A DNA stretch of 64,000 nucleotides from DASZQY01 sp035548515. GTDB taxonomy: Bacteria; Pseudomonadota; Alphaproteobacteria; Rhizobiales; Kaistiaceae. The translations under genes and the position numbers were made by a program. The notes below the pieces were generated by a model. It was not told where the DNA came from. It did not search any database and was given only the letters and a program-made list of their open reading frames with translations. The stretch lies in assembly GCA_035548515.1 (NCBI GenBank), contig DASZSW010000026.1:1-64000 (forward strand). Reading direction: 5' to 3'. Below are positions 33,652 to 41,558 of the stretch, in pieces; positions within the stretch are counted from its first letter, which is position 1, and every line of letters starts with the position of its first letter.

Positions 33652-34149
33652 CTATCGCCGGTCGCGCATGACGCCGCGGCCCAGCCGGCCGAGCGCCTCG
33701 CGCAGCCGGTCGTGCTCAACGCCGGCGACGGTGCTGGCGACCTTGGCCTCGGCCTCCGGAGCGAGCGGCCGAGCGCCGGGTTGGTGCGGCGCGGCGCGCC
33801 CAATCGGCGCCTGCACAATGCGAATATGTCCAACGGCGCCATAGCCGAGGAAGGCGTTGACGCGCTCCACGATCTGCGCGGCTTCGTGCTGGACGAACAC
33901 CGCTCTCGGCCCGTCGACGCGAAGGACCAGCAGGGCGGGCGCGCCTTCCAGGTGTTCGCCCTTCGGCCAGACGATCTTCTCCGGCCGGGTGAACTCGGCG
34001 AAGCGTGGACCAACGATCTCCGCCCACGCGGCTATGAGATCCGTGGTGGCGAAGCCCCGCCGCTTGGTCACTGGATCGATGACCTTGCCGATGAGTTCGC
34101 CAAGCATGGTCGCGCCACGCCGGCGCGCCCTTTCGTCTAAATCCGCCAT
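33652..34149 (-). CDS. DciA-like (DUF721) protein
   Basis: A 165-aa DUF721/DciA-type protein. In bacteria lacking DnaC, members of this family help load the replicative helicase DnaB. The conserved N-terminal part contains GATMLGELIGKVIDPVTKRRGF and AAWAEIVGPRFAEFTRPEKI. The C-terminus is divergent and Ala/Arg-rich. I chose ATG 34149. ATG 34164, five codons upstream, is also possible. The ORF runs further upstream, but the added residues look like non-coding sequence. Confidence 0.85.
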   Translation of the reverse strand: MADLDERARRRGATMLGELIGKVIDPVTKRRGFATTDLIAAWAEIVGPRFAEFTRPEKIVWPKGEHLEGAPALLVLRVDGPRAVFVQHEAAQIVERVNAFLGYGAVGHIRIVQAPIGRAAPHQPGARPLAPEAEAKVASTVAGVEHDRLREALGRLGRGVMRDRR

Positions 34150-34258
34150 GGCCCTTTCTCGCATGTGCTGCGCTGCGGCGGGAAGGGTGGATAACTCCAT
34201 ACGGCATGAAGGAAGAAAACCATGAAATATCAGTATCTTACACCTGCATAGCGCTTCC

Positions 34259-34287
34259 TTGACACCCCCGGAACCCACAACTATTGT
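34259..34287 (+). promoter_or_regulatory. Strong sigma70-type promoter of the atp (F0) operon
   Basis: TTGACA (34259-34264), a 17-base spacer and TATTGT (34282-34287) form one of the best housekeeping-promoter matches in the window. It lies 67 bases before the atpI start. Confidence 0.75.
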
Positions 34288-34353
34288 GCGCCGCGCTTTG
34301 GTTGGGCGGGGCGGATTCTCTAGGGTTTTCCCTCTTCAGGCGGAGCGTGCGGG

Positions 34354-34737
34354 ATGAGCGGTCGGGACGGCAAGCCGGACGATCGCCCCGCGGGTCAATC
34401 GGCCGAAGAGCGTGCGCTTTCCGAACGGATGCGTGATCTCGAGCGCCGGCTTGACGAGAGTCACGCGGCACGCGAAGCGAATGAGCGCTCGCCGCTGGAG
34501 CCGCCGCGCCAGGGCTATGGTCTGGCGATGCGGTTGGGGGCCGATTTCGTCGCCGGCGTTGTCGTCGGCGCTGCGATCGGCTGGGGGGTCGATCGGCTGT
34601 TCGGCACGTCCCCCTGGGGTCTGATTGTGTTTCTGCTTCTGGGTTTCGCCGCCGGAATCCTGAGCGTGTTGCGGTCGGCGGGGTTGGTGACGCCGGGACC
34701 ACAGGGGCCCGACAATCCGCCCGGCACAAAGGGGTAG
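34354..34737 (+). CDS. atpI: ATP synthase accessory protein AtpI
   Basis: A 127-aa membrane protein at the head of the F0 operon. An N-terminal charged helical region (about residues 1-50) is followed by two membrane helices (about 60-82 and 88-108), with the family stretch GADFVAGVVVGAAIGWGVDR. AtpI helps assemble the c-ring in some bacteria and is often dispensable. The ATG is preceded by a GGCGGAG ribosome site and lies downstream of a strong promoter. Confidence 0.93.
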   Translation: MSGRDGKPDDRPAGQSAEERALSERMRDLERRLDESHAAREANERSPLEPPRQGYGLAMRLGADFVAGVVVGAAIGWGVDRLFGTSPWGLIVFLLLGFAAGILSVLRSAGLVTPGPQGPDNPPGTKG

Positions 34738-34748
34738 CGGGAAGAAGC

Positions 34749-35495
34749 TTGGCCTACGATCCGATCCACCAGTTCCGCATCGAGCCCATCGTTCCGATTC
34801 ACGTCGGCGGCTACGACTTCTCCTTCACCAACTCGTCGCTGTTCATGGTCCTCACCGTTCTGGGCGCCGCGGCATTTCTGCTCATCCCGACGCGCCCGAA
34901 GGCGACAGTCCCTGGGCGCTGGCAGTCCGCCGCCGAACTCGTCTACGAATTCGTCGAGAAAACGCTGAAGGATTCCGCGGGCAGCGCGGGGATGAAATTC
35001 TTCCCGTTCGTCTTCTCGCTGTTCATGTTCATCCTGGTGGCGAACCTGTGGGGCATGTTCCCCTATTTCTTCACCGTCACCTCGCACATCATCATCACCG
35101 CCGCTCTCGCGATCGCCGTTATCCTGACGGTCATCGTCTATGGCTTCGCCAAGAACGGGCTGCATTTCTTCAAGCTGTTCGTGCCGAGCGGCGTGCCCAA
35201 GGTCATCCTGCCGTTCATCGTCGTGATCGAGGTGCTGTCGTTCATCTCGCGGCCGATCAGCCTCTCGATCCGTCTGTTTGCGAACATGCTCGCCGGCCAC
35301 ATCACCCTGAAGGTGTTCGCCGGCTTCGTGACGCTGCTCGGCACCGCCGGTTTCCTCGCGCCGCTCGCGATCCTGCCGCTGCTCGGTACCGTGGCGCTCA
35401 CCGCGCTGGAATTCCTGGTCGCGGCGCTGCAAGCCTACGTCTTCGCGATCCTCACCAGCCTCTACCTCAACGACGCCCTCCATCCGGGCCACTAA
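34749..35495 (+). CDS. atpB: ATP synthase F0 subunit a
   Basis: Stator subunit forming the proton half-channels. The 248-aa protein has five to six membrane helices and the essential arginine in ISLSIRLFANMLAGH, followed by the C-terminal helix ending LEFLVAALQAYVFAILTSLYL. The start is TTG 34749, 11 bases after atpI. No in-frame ATG exists until well inside the conserved domain. Confidence 0.97.
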   Translation: MAYDPIHQFRIEPIVPIHVGGYDFSFTNSSLFMVLTVLGAAAFLLIPTRPKATVPGRWQSAAELVYEFVEKTLKDSAGSAGMKFFPFVFSLFMFILVANLWGMFPYFFTVTSHIIITAALAIAVILTVIVYGFAKNGLHFFKLFVPSGVPKVILPFIVVIEVLSFISRPISLSIRLFANMLAGHITLKVFAGFVTLLGTAGFLAPLAILPLLGTVALTALEFLVAALQAYVFAILTSLYLNDALHPGH

Positions 35496-35523
35496 TTCAC
35501 CGCCAAACTGGAGCACTACGAAT

Positions 35524-35748
35524 ATGGAAGCGGAAGCAGCAAAGTTCCTCGGGGCCGGCATCGCCTGCATCGGCATGGGCACCGCGGGCATCGGCCTCGG
35601 CCACATCTTCGGCAACTATCTCGCCGGCGCCATCCGCAACCCGGCAGCCGCCGACGGCCAGTTCGGCCGCCTGATCTTCGGCTTCGCCGTGACCGAAGCT
35701 CTGGGCATCTTCTCGCTGCTCGTCGCTCTCATCCTGCTGTTCACCTGA
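35524..35748 (+). CDS. atpE: ATP synthase F0 subunit c
   Basis: Rotor ring subunit: two membrane helices joined by the polar loop RNPAA, with the proton-binding carboxylate at Glu58 (FAVTEALG). The 74-aa length is normal for Alphaproteobacteria. The glutamate and flanking residues give no sign of sodium specificity. Confidence 0.98.
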   Translation: MEAEAAKFLGAGIACIGMGTAGIGLGHIFGNYLAGAIRNPAAADGQFGRLIFGFAVTEALGIFSLLVALILLFT

Positions 35749-35772
35749 TCGCAGGGCAGGCGTAGCTGAGCG

Positions 35773-36372
35773 ATGGCGACTGGCCAGATCATTGTCGCGG
35801 AAGCGACGGGTACCGTTCCGGCACCAGCCGACGCGGCGGCCGGCACAGCCGTGGAGCACCCGGCGGCGGAGCACGCGGTGTTCCCGCCGTTCGATTCCTC
35901 GACGTTCGCTTCGCAGCTCCTGTGGCTGGCGATCACCTTCGTCGCGCTCTACCTCCTGCTGGCCCGCGTGGTCATCCCTCGCATCGGCGGTATCCTCTCC
36001 GATCGTGCGGGCCGCATCGCCGGTGACATCGAGAAGGCGCAGAAGGCCAAGGCTCAGTCCGAGGCCGCTGTCGCCGCCTACGAGAAGGCGCTGGCGGCCG
36101 CGCGCTCCAACGCCGGCACGATCGCGGAAGCCGCGCGCAACGAGGCTAAGGAAGCCGCCGACAAGGAGCGCCGCGCCAGCGAGGCGGGCTTGGCGAAGAA
36201 GCTCGCCGCCGCCGAGCAGAACATTGCCGGCATCAAGCAGCGCGCGCTATCCGAGGTTGGCGCGATCGCCAGCGACACGACGGCGGCGATCGTCAAGGCG
36301 CTGATCGACATCGACGCGCCCAAGGGCGATGTCGATGCAGCCGTCGCCCAGTCGATGAAGACCGGAGGCTGA
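35773..36372 (+). CDS. ATP synthase F0 subunit b'
   Basis: Peripheral-stalk subunit b' (AtpG/AtpF2 type), which in Alphaproteobacteria pairs with subunit b. The 199-aa protein has an unusually long Ala/Pro-rich N-terminus (about 45 residues), one membrane helix (about 50-70) and a long charged coiled coil (about 80-185). It lies between atpE and atpF in the usual order. Confidence 0.95.
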   Translation: MATGQIIVAEATGTVPAPADAAAGTAVEHPAAEHAVFPPFDSSTFASQLLWLAITFVALYLLLARVVIPRIGGILSDRAGRIAGDIEKAQKAKAQSEAAVAAYEKALAAARSNAGTIAEAARNEAKEAADKERRASEAGLAKKLAAAEQNIAGIKQRALSEVGAIASDTTAAIVKALIDIDAPKGDVDAAVAQSMKTGG

Positions 36373-36377
36373 GGCGC

Positions 36378-36863
36378 ATGGAATTCGACGCTCCGTTCTG
36401 GGCCCTCATCTCGCTGGTCCTGTTCTTCGCCGTCATCATCTACCTGAAAGTCCCCGGCACGCTCGCCTCGAGTCTGGACAAGCGAGCCGATACGATCCGG
36501 AACGAACTCGAGCAGGCGCAGAAGCTGCGCAGCGAAGCCGAGGCCCTGCTGGTGGAGTACCAGCGCAAGGCGAGGGCCGCCGAGGCCGAAGCCGGCCAGA
36601 TCGTCGAGCAGGCGAAGCGGGAAGCCGCCGCACTCGCCACCGAAGCCCGCAAGCGGACGGATGAATACGTCGCCGGCCGCACGCGTCTTGCCGAAACCAA
36701 GATCGCGCAGGCCGAAGCCCAGGCAGTCCAGGAAGTCCGCGCGCTCTCTGCCGATGTCGCTATCGCGGCGGCAGAAAAGATCCTGACTGCCCGCCTCAAG
36801 GGCGAAGCGGCCGGTGCGCTGATCGCGAGATCGATCGGCGACGTCAAGACAAAGCTGAACTAG
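36378..36863 (+). CDS. atpF: ATP synthase F0 subunit b
   Basis: Second peripheral-stalk subunit, 161 aa: an N-terminal membrane helix (about residues 6-26) and a long coiled coil. It starts five bases after b'. The F1 genes (atpHAGDC) are not in the window, as expected for Alphaproteobacteria, where F0 and F1 operons are separate. Confidence 0.97.
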   Translation: MEFDAPFWALISLVLFFAVIIYLKVPGTLASSLDKRADTIRNELEQAQKLRSEAEALLVEYQRKARAAEAEAGQIVEQAKREAAALATEARKRTDEYVAGRTRLAETKIAQAEAQAVQEVRALSADVAIAAAEKILTARLKGEAAGALIARSIGDVKTKLN

Positions 36864-36885
36864 CCACACCTCGCGCCGTTCGGTG

Positions 36886-36911
36886 GGAACCGTGACCCGG
36901 CCGGCCGGGTT
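36886..36911 (+). promoter_or_regulatory. EcfG-type promoter candidate upstream of yihY
   Basis: GGAAC (36886-36890), a 17-base spacer and GGTT (36908-36911). The next start codon is only nine bases downstream, so a transcript from here would be nearly leaderless. This is a weaker candidate than the site at 54720. Confidence 0.3.
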
Positions 36912-36919
36912 GTCGGTCC

Positions 36920-37831
36920 ATGAAATCGGCTAGCGCTGATATTCTTTGGCGCGTCTGCAAGACAACGTTCGGGCAATGGGCGGCTCATCGTGGACCGCGC
37001 CTCGGCGCTGCGCTCGCCTACTACTCCGTCTTCTCGATGGGGCCGCTGCTCCTTCTGGTCGTTGCCGTGGCCGGTTTCTTCTTCGGCCAGGAGGCGGTCC
37101 GCGGCAGCCTCACCCGCCAGTTCGTGACCCTGCTTGGTCCTGGCGCCAGCAAGACTGTGGAAGGCATGCTGCGTGGCTCCACTCTCCATTCGACGGGCGT
37201 TGCCGCCGTACTCGGGCTGGTGCTGGTCGTCTTCGCCGCCGTTGGCGTGGTCGCTCAGCTCAAGGACGCGATGAACACGATCTGGAACGTTCGGGACCCG
37301 AAGCGGGTCGAGGTCGGCTGGTATCTACGCACCTACCTCGTTTCGCTGGCCGGTGTCCTCGTGCTGGGGCTGCTGCTGGTCGTCTCCCTTGTCTTCAGCG
37401 CGGCAGTTGACGCACTTGCGACCTGGGCCGGCGGGGCCGATACGGCCCTCGGGTGGACGGCGCTGAACTTCGTCATTTCCTTTGTCCTCCTGACCGCGTT
37501 ATTCGCGATGCTGTTCAAGTGGTTTCCCGACACCAAAGTCGAATGGTGGGACGTTTGGCTGGGCGCCGCCTTCACCGCTCTGCTGTTCAACGTCGGCAAG
37601 CTGCTCATCGGCTGGTACGTCGCGTTCGGTAGCTTCGAAACCACCTACGGTGCCGCGGCCTCGATCGTGGTCCTCCTCATCTGGGTCTATTATTCCGCTC
37701 AGATCCTGTTGCTCGGCGCGGAGTTCACGCACGCTTTCGCCTCCGAGACGGGCTCGCGCAAACGGCAAGGCCCGGACAGCACGACGCCCCACAAGATCGA
37801 TACGGAAGCGAAAGAAAAAGCGAAGGGCTAG
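36920..37831 (+). CDS. YihY/BrkB family membrane protein
   Basis: A 303-aa inner-membrane protein with about six helices and the family stretches HRGPRLGAALAYYSVFSMGP and AKDAMNTIWNV-like LKDAMNTIWNVRD. Once named ribonuclease BN, the family has no proven nuclease function and is probably an envelope or transport protein. The C-terminus is Lys-rich and cytoplasmic. No ribosome site is seen before ATG 36920. The stop overlaps that of rnhB within CTAG (37828-37831). Confidence 0.9.
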   Translation: MKSASADILWRVCKTTFGQWAAHRGPRLGAALAYYSVFSMGPLLLLVVAVAGFFFGQEAVRGSLTRQFVTLLGPGASKTVEGMLRGSTLHSTGVAAVLGLVLVVFAAVGVVAQLKDAMNTIWNVRDPKRVEVGWYLRTYLVSLAGVLVLGLLLVVSLVFSAAVDALATWAGGADTALGWTALNFVISFVLLTALFAMLFKWFPDTKVEWWDVWLGAAFTALLFNVGKLLIGWYVAFGSFETTYGAAASIVVLLIWVYYSAQILLLGAEFTHAFASETGSRKRQGPDSTTPHKIDTEAKEKAKG

Positions 37832-38520
37832 ATCGCAAGCAGCAGTTGCTGCTCGCGCACGGGCGCGAACGACTGCCGGTGCTGCGCGCACGGGCCATGT
37901 TCGCGCAGCGCCTCGAAATGCTCGGGCGTCGAGTAGCCCATGTGCCGCTCGAAGCCGTAATTGGGATACGCCCGGCCGACATTGCCCATCAGGCGGTCGC
38001 GCGTCACCTTGGCGACAATGGACGCCGCCGCGATCGACACCGACAGCGCATCACCGTCGACAATCGCCTGAGCCGGGCAGGGGAGGCCCGGCGGAAGCAT
38101 GTTGCCATCGACCAGCACGTGATCGGCGCCGCACGACAGCCCCGCGATAGCTCGGCTCATCGCCCACAACGACGCACGCAAAATGTTCATCCGGTCGATG
38201 CGGGCTCGGCTCGCAACTGCCACCGACACGTGGCCCTTCGCCAGGATAGCCTCGAACAGCGCCTGCCGCTGCAAGGCAGTGAGCCGCTTGGAATCATCGA
38301 GTCCGTCGGGAAAGCCGCGCGTGAAGACAACCGCAGCGGTGACCACCGGACCCGCGAGGGGACCACGGCCCGCCTCGTCGACCCCAGCAACCAGACGCGC
38401 ACCTTTTCGCCGCGCCCGTCGCTCATAGCGGTCGGTCGGGGGTTCCGGCGGTGGCGCCGCAGGCGAATCACTGTCTTCGGCCATGGCGGCAAGGGTGGCT
38501 GCCGCGTCGTCGTCAGGCAA
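37828..38520 (-). CDS. rnhB: Ribonuclease HII
   Basis: Removes ribonucleotides misincorporated in DNA and RNA from hybrids. The 230-aa protein has the catalytic DEAGRGPLAGPV, the aspartate in VLVDGN, and SIVAKVTRDRLM. I prefer TTG 38520: GGGAG lies seven bases before it and the lysE stop is four bases upstream, a normal operon junction. An ATG at 38484 is the alternative. The N-terminal 35 residues are an acidic, Pro-rich extension absent from short RNases HII. Confidence 0.93.
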   Translation of the reverse strand: MPDDDAAATLAAMAEDSDSPAAPPPEPPTDRYERRARRKGARLVAGVDEAGRGPLAGPVVTAAVVFTRGFPDGLDDSKRLTALQRQALFEAILAKGHVSVAVASRARIDRMNILRASLWAMSRAIAGLSCGADHVLVDGNMLPPGLPCPAQAIVDGDALSVSIAAASIVAKVTRDRLMGNVGRAYPNYGFERHMGYSTPEHFEALREHGPCAQHRQSFAPVREQQLLLAI

Positions 38521-38524
38521 GGCG

Positions 38525-39163
38525 CTACTCCCGCCGGCCGAGGATACCGGGGGTAGCCTCATAAATCGCATGCAGCCCGAAGCCGATGAAGATCAGGCCG
38601 GAGGCCCGTGCGATCCAGATGTCATAGCGGGCATAGAGCCGCCGCACCCATCCGGCGCCGACAAAGAGAATGACGATGATGTCGGCAACAATGAAGCCGA
38701 CGCAAGCCGCACCGAGCAGGCCGGGGAACGCCGCCCATGTCAGCGTATCAGCGGCGCCCGACAATAGCGCCGTGAACATCGCGATCGCGACCGGGTAACC
38801 CTTCGGATTGGTCAATCCGAAGGCAAGGCCACGCAGCAGCGGCCGCTTCGGCTCAGCCACCAGCCGCCCCGCTGCGTCACGCTTCGCCCGCAGCGATGAG
38901 ATGCCCAGCCAGCAGAGGTACAGGCCACACACGATACCCAGCGCATCGAAGAAGCCGCGCCCGATCGAATGGGCGCCGATGATGGCGACAAGCGACAGCG
39001 ACGCCCACAGGATGTCGCCCGCGAAATGCCCGACCAGAAAGCCCGCCGCTGCCTGCCGCCCGCGGCTGGCACCGATGCCGAGCAAGGCCAGAAACGCCGG
39101 CCCCGGGATGATCGTGTAGGTGCCGCCGGCGATGGCAGCGGAAAGCAGCAGGGCGGGAGTCAT
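38525..39163 (-). CDS. LysE family transporter
   Basis: A 212-aa inner-membrane protein with six predicted helices, of the LysE/RhtB amino-acid exporter superfamily. It starts MTPALLLSAAIAGGTYTIIPGPAF with the family's PGP motif, and has GLTNPKGYPVAIAMF in the middle. The exported substrate is unknown. It shares a minus-strand unit with rnhB. Confidence 0.9.
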   Translation of the reverse strand: MTPALLLSAAIAGGTYTIIPGPAFLALLGIGASRGRQAAAGFLVGHFAGDILWASLSLVAIIGAHSIGRGFFDALGIVCGLYLCWLGISSLRAKRDAAGRLVAEPKRPLLRGLAFGLTNPKGYPVAIAMFTALLSGAADTLTWAAFPGLLGAACVGFIVADIIVILFVGAGWVRRLYARYDIWIARASGLIFIGFGLHAIYEATPGILGRRE

Positions 39164-39228
39164 CGACCGCGATCCTCAGAGGAAGGAACGCCAGCCAAAA
39201 TGCCACGTAGAGCGGCCGTTGCAACCGG

Positions 39229-40371
39229 TCAGGCCGCCGCAGCCCTACCGAAAAGGTCGAGCTGATCTCCAGCCAGAACCGGCGGTACGAACAGATCCGT
39301 CCTCAGCCGCCGCCGTTCCGCGTTCAGGCCGAGCCGCTTCGCGGTCATCTCGAACCGCCGCCCGATCTGCCACGCGTAAGGACCCTTGCCGGTCATTCGC
39401 TCGCCCCATTTCGCGTCGTATTCCTTGCCGCCACGCATCTGCTTGATGATGGTGAGCACGTGCTTGGCCCGGTCGGGATACTCCCGCTCCAGGAACTCGT
39501 GGAACACGTCCTTCACCTCTAGCGGCAGGCGGAGCAGCACGTAGCCCGCCTCCTTCACGCCGGCTTCCTTGCCGGCCTCCAGGATGCGCTCCATCTCTGG
39601 CTCGTTGAGGGCAGGGATGATCGGCGCCACCATGATCGTGGTCGGGATACCTGCCTGCGACAGCAGACGCAAAGTCTCGAGCCGGCGGTCCGGCGTCGCC
39701 GCGCGCGGTTCCATCGCTCGCGCCAGCTTGCGATCGAGCGTCGTCACCGACAGCGCCACCTTCGCCAGCCCGCGTGCCGCCATGCGCGACAGAATATCGA
39801 TGTCGCGCGTCACCAGCGCCGACTTGGTCACAATACCGACCGGATGGTTGGTGCGGTCGAGCACCTCGAGGATTTCCCGCATGATGCGGTACTTTCGCTC
39901 GATCGGTTGGTAGGGGTCGGTGTTCGTCCCGATCGCCATGGTCCGGCACTCGTAGCCGGGCCTGGCCAATTCCTTCTCAAGCAGCTTCGCCGCCGCAGGT
40001 TTCGCGAACAGTTTCGTCTCGAAGTCGAGCGCCGGTGACAGACCCATGTAGGCGTGCGTCGGCCTGGCAAAGCAGTACGTGCAGCCGTGTTCGCAGCCGC
40101 GATACGGGTTGATCGACCGGTCGAAGGAAATGTCCGGGGACTCGTTGGTCGTGATGATCTTGCGCGGCGTCTCTTCCTGCACCTCCGTCTTGAATGGCGG
40201 CAGCAGATCGAGCGAACCCCAGCCGTCGTCGACGGCGTGGCGTGTCTGCGGTTCAAAACGGCCGCTGCGATTGCTTTCTGCCCCGCGCCCGCGAATGCGC
40301 TCGGGATCGACCCTCACGCCGACGCCCTCGCCGCTGGGTTCCAGGTAGTCGCTGGTTCGTTGCGTTTCCAT
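39229..40371 (-). CDS. PA0069-family radical SAM protein (SplB-like)
   Basis: A 380-aa radical S-adenosylmethionine enzyme. The iron-sulfur motif C-x3-C-x2-C is present as CEHGCTYCFA near residue 83. The rest matches the PA0069 family, relatives of spore photoproduct lyase sometimes called DNA repair photolyases. Its reaction has not been established. ATG 40371 is supported by the conserved N-terminal RGRGAESNRSGRFE. A LexA-type box lies 26 bases upstream, which points to control by DNA damage. Confidence 0.92.
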   Translation of the reverse strand: METQRTSDYLEPSGEGVGVRVDPERIRGRGAESNRSGRFEPQTRHAVDDGWGSLDLLPPFKTEVQEETPRKIITTNESPDISFDRSINPYRGCEHGCTYCFARPTHAYMGLSPALDFETKLFAKPAAAKLLEKELARPGYECRTMAIGTNTDPYQPIERKYRIMREILEVLDRTNHPVGIVTKSALVTRDIDILSRMAARGLAKVALSVTTLDRKLARAMEPRAATPDRRLETLRLLSQAGIPTTIMVAPIIPALNEPEMERILEAGKEAGVKEAGYVLLRLPLEVKDVFHEFLEREYPDRAKHVLTIIKQMRGGKEYDAKWGERMTGKGPYAWQIGRRFEMTAKRLGLNAERRRLRTDLFVPPVLAGDQLDLFGRAAAA

Positions 40372-40396
40372 GAATGTATTCCTATCAGCCCAGCGA

Positions 40397-40411
40397 GAAC
40401 AAAGCAAGAAC
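40397..40411 (-). promoter_or_regulatory. LexA-type box (GAAC-N7-GAAC)
   Basis: GAAC (40397-40400), seven bases AAAGCAA, GAAC (40408-40411). The direct repeat GAAC-N7-GAAC (equally GTTC-N7-GTTC) is the LexA operator of Alphaproteobacteria. It is 26 bases upstream of the radical SAM gene and 48 bases from the divergent glycosyltransferase. Confidence 0.65.
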
Positions 40412-40458
40412 ATACCCGAGTGATTCCCAAGAAGCCTTGGGCGGCCTATATCGGCGGC

Positions 40459-40977
40459 ATGATCACCGCGATCATCGAGACTCGGGACGACGAAGTCGGA
40501 TTGGCCCACGCGCTCGCCGCGCTGGTGCCGGCTGCCACCGAAGGCATCGTGCGAGAGGTGGTGGTTATCGACCGCGGTTCAAGCGACGGCACGCTAACCG
40601 TCGCCGATACTGCCGGCTGCACGATCATCGAAGCTCGCAAGGTGGCAGGCGACCCTCTCCGCCGCGCAGCCGAAGCGGCGCGTGGCGACTGGTTGCTATT
40701 CCTTTCGCCATCTGCGTCGCTGCAGCCAGGCTGGCAGGGTGCCGCCATGGCGTTCATCGACGACGCGTTAGTGACAGGCACCGCACGCTCGCGCGTCGCA
40801 CATTTGCGTCGCGGCGGGATCAGATCGGGCTGGTGGTCGCAACTGCTTGCACGCGTCTCGCGCGGCGACGGACACCTCGTCGCGAAGGCTGCTTATCTCG
40901 CGGCCGGCTCTAGCCCTTCTTCTTCGCTGTCTTCTTCAGCTTCGAGCGTTTCAGGTGCTCGTCGAGGCGCGGCATGA
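40459..40977 (+). CDS. Family 2 glycosyltransferase-like protein, C-terminally altered
   Basis: A 172-aa protein starting MITAIIETRDDEVGLAHALA, with the nucleotide-sugar-binding pattern VVVIDRGSSDGT. It resembles the family 2 glycosyltransferases found beside moaB in Rhizobiales, but these are longer. Here the recognisable domain ends near GHLVAKAAYLAAG (about residue 153) and the last 20 residues are a Ser-rich tail read antisense to the 3' end of moaB (68-base overlap, 40910-40977). The usual C-terminal segment is missing. The stretch before it also looks shortened. It may be a decaying gene. The canonical DxD motif is not evident. Confidence 0.65.
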   Translation: MITAIIETRDDEVGLAHALAALVPAATEGIVREVVVIDRGSSDGTLTVADTAGCTIIEARKVAGDPLRRAAEAARGDWLLFLSPSASLQPGWQGAAMAFIDDALVTGTARSRVAHLRRGGIRSGWWSQLLARVSRGDGHLVAKAAYLAAGSSPSSSLSSSASSVSGARRGAA

Positions 40978-41482
40978 TCTCGACGAAGTTGCACGGGTCC
41001 TGCCGGTAGTCGAACTGGCGGACGAGGATGCCGTCCCAGGCGTCCTTGCAGGCTCCTGTCGAGCCTGGCAGCACGAAGACAAATTTGCCCTTGGCTAGAC
41101 CTGCAGTTGCACGGGACTGGATTGTAGAGGTGCCGATCTTCTCGTAGCTGATGCGATGGAAGATCGCGCTGAAGCCGTCCATCCGTTTCTCGAACAGCGG
41201 CTCGATCGCGTCCGGCGTCACGTCGCGGCCGGTGAAGCCGGTCCCGCCGGTGGTGATGATGACGTCGACGTCGTCATCCTTCAGCCATTTCTTCACCTGC
41301 TTGCGGATCTTGTTTTCGTCGTCGGTCGTGATCGCGCGCCCGGCGAGAACGTGTCCCGCTTCCTGGATGCGCTCCGCCAAGGTCGCACCTGAACGGTCGT
41401 CTTCCAGCGAGCGGGAGTCGGACACCGCGAGGACCGCAAAGCGTACCGGGACGAAAGGCTTGGGTGGAGGCGCGTCCGACAT
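40910..41482 (-). CDS. moaB: Molybdenum cofactor biosynthesis protein B
   Basis: MoaB/Mog-type protein that adenylylates molybdopterin for metal insertion. The 190-aa protein has TGGTGFTGRDVTPDA and the loop LPGSTGACKDAWD. A short Pro-rich N-terminus and a Lys-rich C-terminus (KRSKLKKTAKKKG) flank the domain. I chose ATG 41482 because the upstream residues are non-conserved. The 3' end overlaps the altered glycosyltransferase gene on the other strand. Confidence 0.95.
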   Translation of the reverse strand: MSDAPPPKPFVPVRFAVLAVSDSRSLEDDRSGATLAERIQEAGHVLAGRAITTDDENKIRKQVKKWLKDDDVDVIITTGGTGFTGRDVTPDAIEPLFEKRMDGFSAIFHRISYEKIGTSTIQSRATAGLAKGKFVFVLPGSTGACKDAWDGILVRQFDYRQDPCNFVEIMPRLDEHLKRSKLKKTAKKKG

Positions 41483-41558
41483 GGGGGTCTTACCGTTCCG
41501 TGGGGTTTCCTCGACCCTAGCAGAACCCGCTCCGTCCCTCACGCGGGACAACCGCGAC

